Origin: a virus
Virus record (IMG/VR): IMGVR_UViG_3300035034_002799
Span: 1 to 64,000 of that record
DNA length: 64,000 nucleotides
Reading direction: 5' to 3' (one strand)
The number at the start of each line of letters is the position of its first letter. Position 1 is the stretch's first letter. Below the pieces are notes generated by a model that was not told the DNA's origin, made no database searches, and saw nothing but the letters and a program-made list of their open reading frames with translations. Made by a program: the position numbers and the translations under genes. Positions 60,446 to 64,000 of this stretch are shown piece after piece.

Positions 60446-63400
60446 ATGGCTTTCAGCGCAAACTACGATGTTCTTGATGAAGGACCATATGCTAATCAAA
60501 AAACACAGTTCAAAGCTAGTTCTAGCATAGGATTTGTTGTTGATGATGGTAATGTCACCCTTGATGGTAATGTCACCCTTGATGAACTTACTTTGTCTAA
60601 CTATACAGTAACCCAAATAACTAAATACCAATGGGACTTCTCAGATGGTCACTTTTATAATAGTGAAAATGTAATACATAAATTTTTAACATCTAAAAGA
60701 GAAACAGTAGTTCTAAAAATTTGGTCTGAAGTGTTCCAATATAATGGTATTAATTTTCAATTTACATACACCATCACTAAATATATTGATGTTCAATCAA
60801 GATTTTATAAGTTTTTAATTGATAGATTGCCTCTTTGGGAATTTATTAAAAGTGATGAGATGGACGACTTGATTAAATCTGCTGGCAAGTTTTTTGACAG
60901 GATGCACTCCGATACTTCTGAATTGTTTAATTTAATTGACATTGATCGTATGAACCCCTCATTCTTCGAGTATATTTCCCAAACATTAGGACATGATTCT
61001 CTATACGCAAGTAAAGTTGGTTATGATCTAACTAGTAATGATATTGAAGATTATGATATCTTTGATAGGATCGCTCAAAATAAAGCATCAAGTGTAGAAA
61101 TAGACGCATTCCGCCAATTCTTACATCTTTCTGCTGAGTTTTTTCGTAATAAAGGCGCTCCTAATAACGTAAGTAATCTACTTAGTTTTATGGGTATAAA
61201 CGCAACCACAAAGGACTTGTGGACCAAAAATTGGGGAGTAACTATCAAAGGAACAACCTCAGAAAACTTCTTGAAACTTACTGACTTTGAAGATAACCGT
61301 CTTGGTCTTAAGTGGGAAGAAGTTAGGGCTGTAAGTATTAACAATGAAGATGGTCATTTCACATTACTTGATAATTCAATTATATTAGATACTTATAATG
61401 AAACTCAAAAAATTGAATATGATGCTGATGTTGTTAATGAAAATAGTGATGGTTGGGTGGAGTTTGAGCTTAATTATGAAACATCTAAAATCAAAGATAT
61501 TCTTAACCATAATGGTAAAGTAATAACTGGTTTTGCTAGTGATAGTACTACTGTTCCTAATGATCCCGTTCGTTACGATACATCTAAACCAGAAATCCTT
61601 CAAGTTAATCCAGCTATTCTTGAACAGGGTGACAGGATTTCTGTAAGATATGAGGTACCAAGAGACGATGAGTTAGATTCTTTTGTTGCTGTTACTGATA
61701 ATAAAGTTCAAAACTTTGACATAAACTTTAAGGTTAGTATTATTCCCGAAAATACAAGAACCAACCTTTATAGAAGTCCATCTAATGAAATATTTTTTGT
61801 TTTTCGTGGTATTGAAAATCTTGAATCTGATCCATATGCTCACTTCCAAGACTTTTATCGTTTTAATGTAAATACTGAAAAAAGTACATTTTCGGTATCT
61901 AAAATGGTTTATAATGAACAATTAGATGATTACCTTACTCAAAACATTAGTCTTGATTATGATAAAGATGATGTGTTTGAAGCTCTTATTTTATACCCTG
62001 ATGATCATATGAATGCAGGCGAAACTTTTTGTTTTAAGAAAGATACTATTTACGAATTCGTTGTTATGGTTAACGGAACTATGATTACTGCTGCCGTTCG
62101 AGAAAACGTAAAAGAAACCGCAATTCAAAAAGCCATAGATTCTAATCTTGGAACTAACGAATTCTTTGACGAAGAACCAGAACAGTTCATCTCTCTTTTA
62201 ACGGCTTTTAATTTTGATGTATCAGTAAAGAAAACTAAATCTGTTGACCGTATGGGTAATGAGATTTATTCGCAAGGGTATAATGTTATTAAAAAAGCAG
62301 GTAATTGGGGTATTGGTGTTAGAAATGGCATCATAAAAATCAAAGAAATAACTATTGATAACTTTGATCTTGATGAAACATTACTTAATAACACTGAAAA
62401 AGAATTACAGTGTAAGCCAGAATATCTTGAATTTGTTAAGAGACAACAATTACGCCTTGATAACTTTAAAAATACCAAGAGAGATTTTACTAAAGTAATT
62501 GATAATGACTATAACACATCAACTTCGAAATACACGTTATCTGATGAGGAGGCTAATTCTATTGAACTTCTTTATCTAGAAGAAGCAAATATACTTGAAG
62601 AATTAGGAACTCGCTATAACATCGAATTTGATGAAACTTGGGTATCCAATAACTTTGAAAATGATGATGAGTTAATTAGTAAAATTATAATCCCTATAGG
62701 TAGCCAATATAGTTCAGTGATTAACGAAAGTCGTTTATATGATTCAAGTACATACCGTGATTTTTATGGTAATCAAGAAGCACTATCTGGTGCCCCAGGT
62801 TTATTCGCTGCTAACTTAAGCACAGTCCTTGATAATTATCCTACAGTACCTTTTGATCAATTCTCTACACTTATTAGACAAGAAGAATATTCCACAACAT
62901 TTACAATTAATAAAAAACTCGATCAATTTAAAAACTTAAGCGGTCAAACATTTACGTATGGTGGAGTTTGGGAAGAAGTTACGCCTCTATCTAATGTATT
63001 CGAATCTATTAATCCAGATATTACTCTTGATGATACAAGTATTTTCTTTAATAAACTATTCTTACCTATTATTGTTGATAATAATGATGGAGATAAAATA
63101 ATAGGCGTTAGGTTTAAAACGTGCGATCATATTACTTCTTTAATCAATCGTTATGGTACTGAAATTAACTCTGAGGTTATGCTTTGGGGTAGCTTTAAAT
63201 TCCATTTACCTTGTTATAGTGTACAGCATCGCCCAAATATAAACCACGAACTAAAAACCTCTTCCAAATTTAAAGGTCATTTTGAAATTGATATATTTGT
63301 TCCTCTTGGTGTTTTAAATACTGACATTCAGGATTATAAACTTGGATTAGAATTTATTAAAATCACCAATGCGTCTCCTTCGTTAATCGAATTAAATGGT

Positions 63401-64000
63401 GTGTTCTGTAAGCTTAATACAACCAAAGCGACTTTTAGTGGTAACATAGTTACCCTAAAATCGGCTAATCAATTTGAGAGTGTAGAAAAGGGAACAGTAT
63501 GTCGTTACTTTATGTCTTCTAATTTAAATGTAGTAACTAGTTTAGAAAAACCTGTTTCTAATGATCCAACTAAGCAACATAATATATTCCCACTTTCTCT
63601 TAACACTAGAAAATTCTTACATACTCTTGAGGATACTAACACATATAGTTACGAAAATGATTATGATTGGTGGGTACCTAAAGAAGTTTGGAGAATAAGA
63701 GAATATGAAGTTCTTGAAGTTAATGAAGATGTTGATATTCTTACGGGATTGAATCATTCTCAAAATAATACTTACAGTAAACTCTGGTTTGGTAGAGAAG
63801 TGGCTCCTAGTTCAGAAAATGTTAAGAGTTTACGAATTCGTTTACTTGATGGGAACATTACACCAGGGGTTAGTTATTATGCTAAAGTAAAAGTTTATAT
63901 TCAGTATAGTGGCTTTAATACAGCCCAGATTGATAATTTAACAGAACATGGTCGTCAGTCTCTTAGCGTCTCTGGGGGAGACTCTACAATTTATGAATAT
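60446..64000 (+). CDS. 7: gp7-like baseplate wedge protein (3' end outside window)
   Basis: Open from ATG 60446 (SD aggag) to the window end, at least 1185 residues. Near residue 40 GNVTLDGNVTLD reflects an 18-base tandem duplication. The region around 205-245 (QFLHLSAEFFRNKGAPNNVS) resembles the P2 gpI/tail-I type segment. The order 25-6-7 matches T4, whose gp7 is 1032 aa. No lectin or enzyme motif was seen. The call rests mainly on gene order and size. Confidence 0.6.
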   Translation, partial: MAFSANYDVLDEGPYANQKTQFKASSSIGFVVDDGNVTLDGNVTLDELTLSNYTVTQITKYQWDFSDGHFYNSENVIHKFLTSKRETVVLKIWSEVFQYNGINFQFTYTITKYIDVQSRFYKFLIDRLPLWEFIKSDEMDDLIKSAGKFFDRMHSDTSELFNLIDIDRMNPSFFEYISQTLGHDSLYASKVGYDLTSNDIEDYDIFDRIAQNKASSVEIDAFRQFLHLSAEFFRNKGAPNNVSNLLSFMGINATTKDLWTKNWGVTIKGTTSENFLKLTDFEDNRLGLKWEEVRAVSINNEDGHFTLLDNSIILDTYNETQKIEYDADVVNENSDGWVEFELNYETSKIKDILNHNGKVITGFASDSTTVPNDPVRYDTSKPEILQVNPAILEQGDRISVRYEVPRDDELDSFVAVTDNKVQNFDINFKVSIIPENTRTNLYRSPSNEIFFVFRGIENLESDPYAHFQDFYRFNVNTEKSTFSVSKMVYNEQLDDYLTQNISLDYDKDDVFEALILYPDDHMNAGETFCFKKDTIYEFVVMVNGTMITAAVRENVKETAIQKAIDSNLGTNEFFDEEPEQFISLLTAFNFDVSVKKTKSVDRMGNEIYSQGYNVIKKAGNWGIGVRNGIIKIKEITIDNFDLDETLLNNTEKELQCKPEYLEFVKRQQLRLDNFKNTKRDFTKVIDNDYNTSTSKYTLSDEEANSIELLYLEEANILEELGTRYNIEFDETWVSNNFENDDELISKIIIPIGSQYSSVINESRLYDSSTYRDFYGNQEALSGAPGLFAANLSTVLDNYPTVPFDQFSTLIRQEEYSTTFTINKKLDQFKNLSGQTFTYGGVWEEVTPLSNVFESINPDITLDDTSIFFNKLFLPIIVDNNDGDKIIGVRFKTCDHITSLINRYGTEINSEVMLWGSFKFHLPCYSVQHRPNINHELKTSSKFKGHFEIDIFVPLGVLNTDIQDYKLGLEFIKITNASPSLIELNGVFCKLNTTKATFSGNIVTLKSANQFESVEKGTVCRYFMSSNLNVVTSLEKPVSNDPTKQHNIFPLSLNTRKFLHTLEDTNTYSYENDYDWWVPKEVWRIREYEVLEVNEDVDILTGLNHSQNNTYSKLWFGREVAPSSENVKSLRIRLLDGNITPGVSYYAKVKVYIQYSGFNTAQIDNLTEHGRQSLSVSGGDSTIYEY
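60545..60580. repeat. 18-bp exact tandem duplication
   Basis: gatggtaatgtcaccctt occurs twice without mismatch, encoding DGNVTL twice in frame. It looks recent because no third-position change has accumulated. Confidence 0.9.

Overview
The window is a stretch of an AT-rich, T4-like contractile-tailed phage genome. That call rests on a nearly complete T4-type replication, recombination and late-transcription gene set (gp46, gp47, gp55, gp43, UvsX, gp41, gp32, gp45, gp44, gp62, RegA, gp61), followed by T4-type baseplate genes (gp5, gp25, gp6, a gp7-like gene). T4-style late promoters (TATAAATA) precede several presumed virion genes. The host cannot be named. A lipobox protein hints at a two-membrane host, but only weakly. 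Departures from T4 are an NAD+-dependent DNA ligase and a single-chain, B12-dependent (class II) ribonucleotide reductase.

Layout. 1-337: no protein gene; a possible structured RNA and a tandem repeat. 338-4798: a presumed virion protein, then gp46, gp47 and gp55 on the minus strand. 4852-7176: a glycosyltransferase, a short UDP-sugar dehydrogenase-like gene and an unknown gene. 7231-15664: DNA polymerase, UvsX, gp41, a sigma-region-4-like small protein and gp32, with a minus-strand presumed virion gene at 10235-11626. 15735-18224: RmlB-like and RmlC-RmlD fusion genes. 18237-19217: a possible lysis group. 19286-23997: clamp/clamp-loader/RegA/primase operon. 24024-40946: a 17-kb glycan island. 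41020-44020: a 3D-domain wall protein, an acidic repeat protein, a ligase-like protein and a 44-aa protein. 44219-47692: class II RNR with an intein, and a small Cys-rich protein. 48019-49609: two more glycosyltransferases. 49696-53830: HNH protein, small genes, a PD-(D/E)XK nuclease and LigA. 54194-64000: baseplate.

The glycan genes are the standout. Three nucleotide-sugar routes can be read: (i) dTDP-rhamnose-like (RmlB plus an RmlC-RmlD fusion); (ii) GDP-linked deoxysugar, with Gmd (interrupted by an intein), a fucose-synthase-like SDR and a DegT-family enzyme whose PLP lysine is replaced by His, as in ColD, which together spell GDP-colitose rather than only GDP-fucose, next to a GT10 transferase; (iii) a CMP-sugar-like route combining a NeuA-like cytidylyltransferase-cupin fusion, a cupin, an SDR, a dehydroquinate-synthase-family cyclase, two dehydrogenases and a GT29 sialyltransferase-like domain fused to a GmhA-like isomerase. 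At least nine glycosyltransferase-like genes, an FkbM methyltransferase and a frameshifted SGNH hydrolase-like gene accompany them. A DUF115 gene is interrupted at a run of nine G, a candidate phase-variation switch.

A second theme is regulation. Several sigma70-like promoters share a 16-base spacer. At genes 45, 46 and ligA the -10 element lies inside an inverted repeat whose downstream arm contains the Shine-Dalgarno. Read-through RNA should therefore hide the start site, while RNA begun at the internal promoter exposes it.
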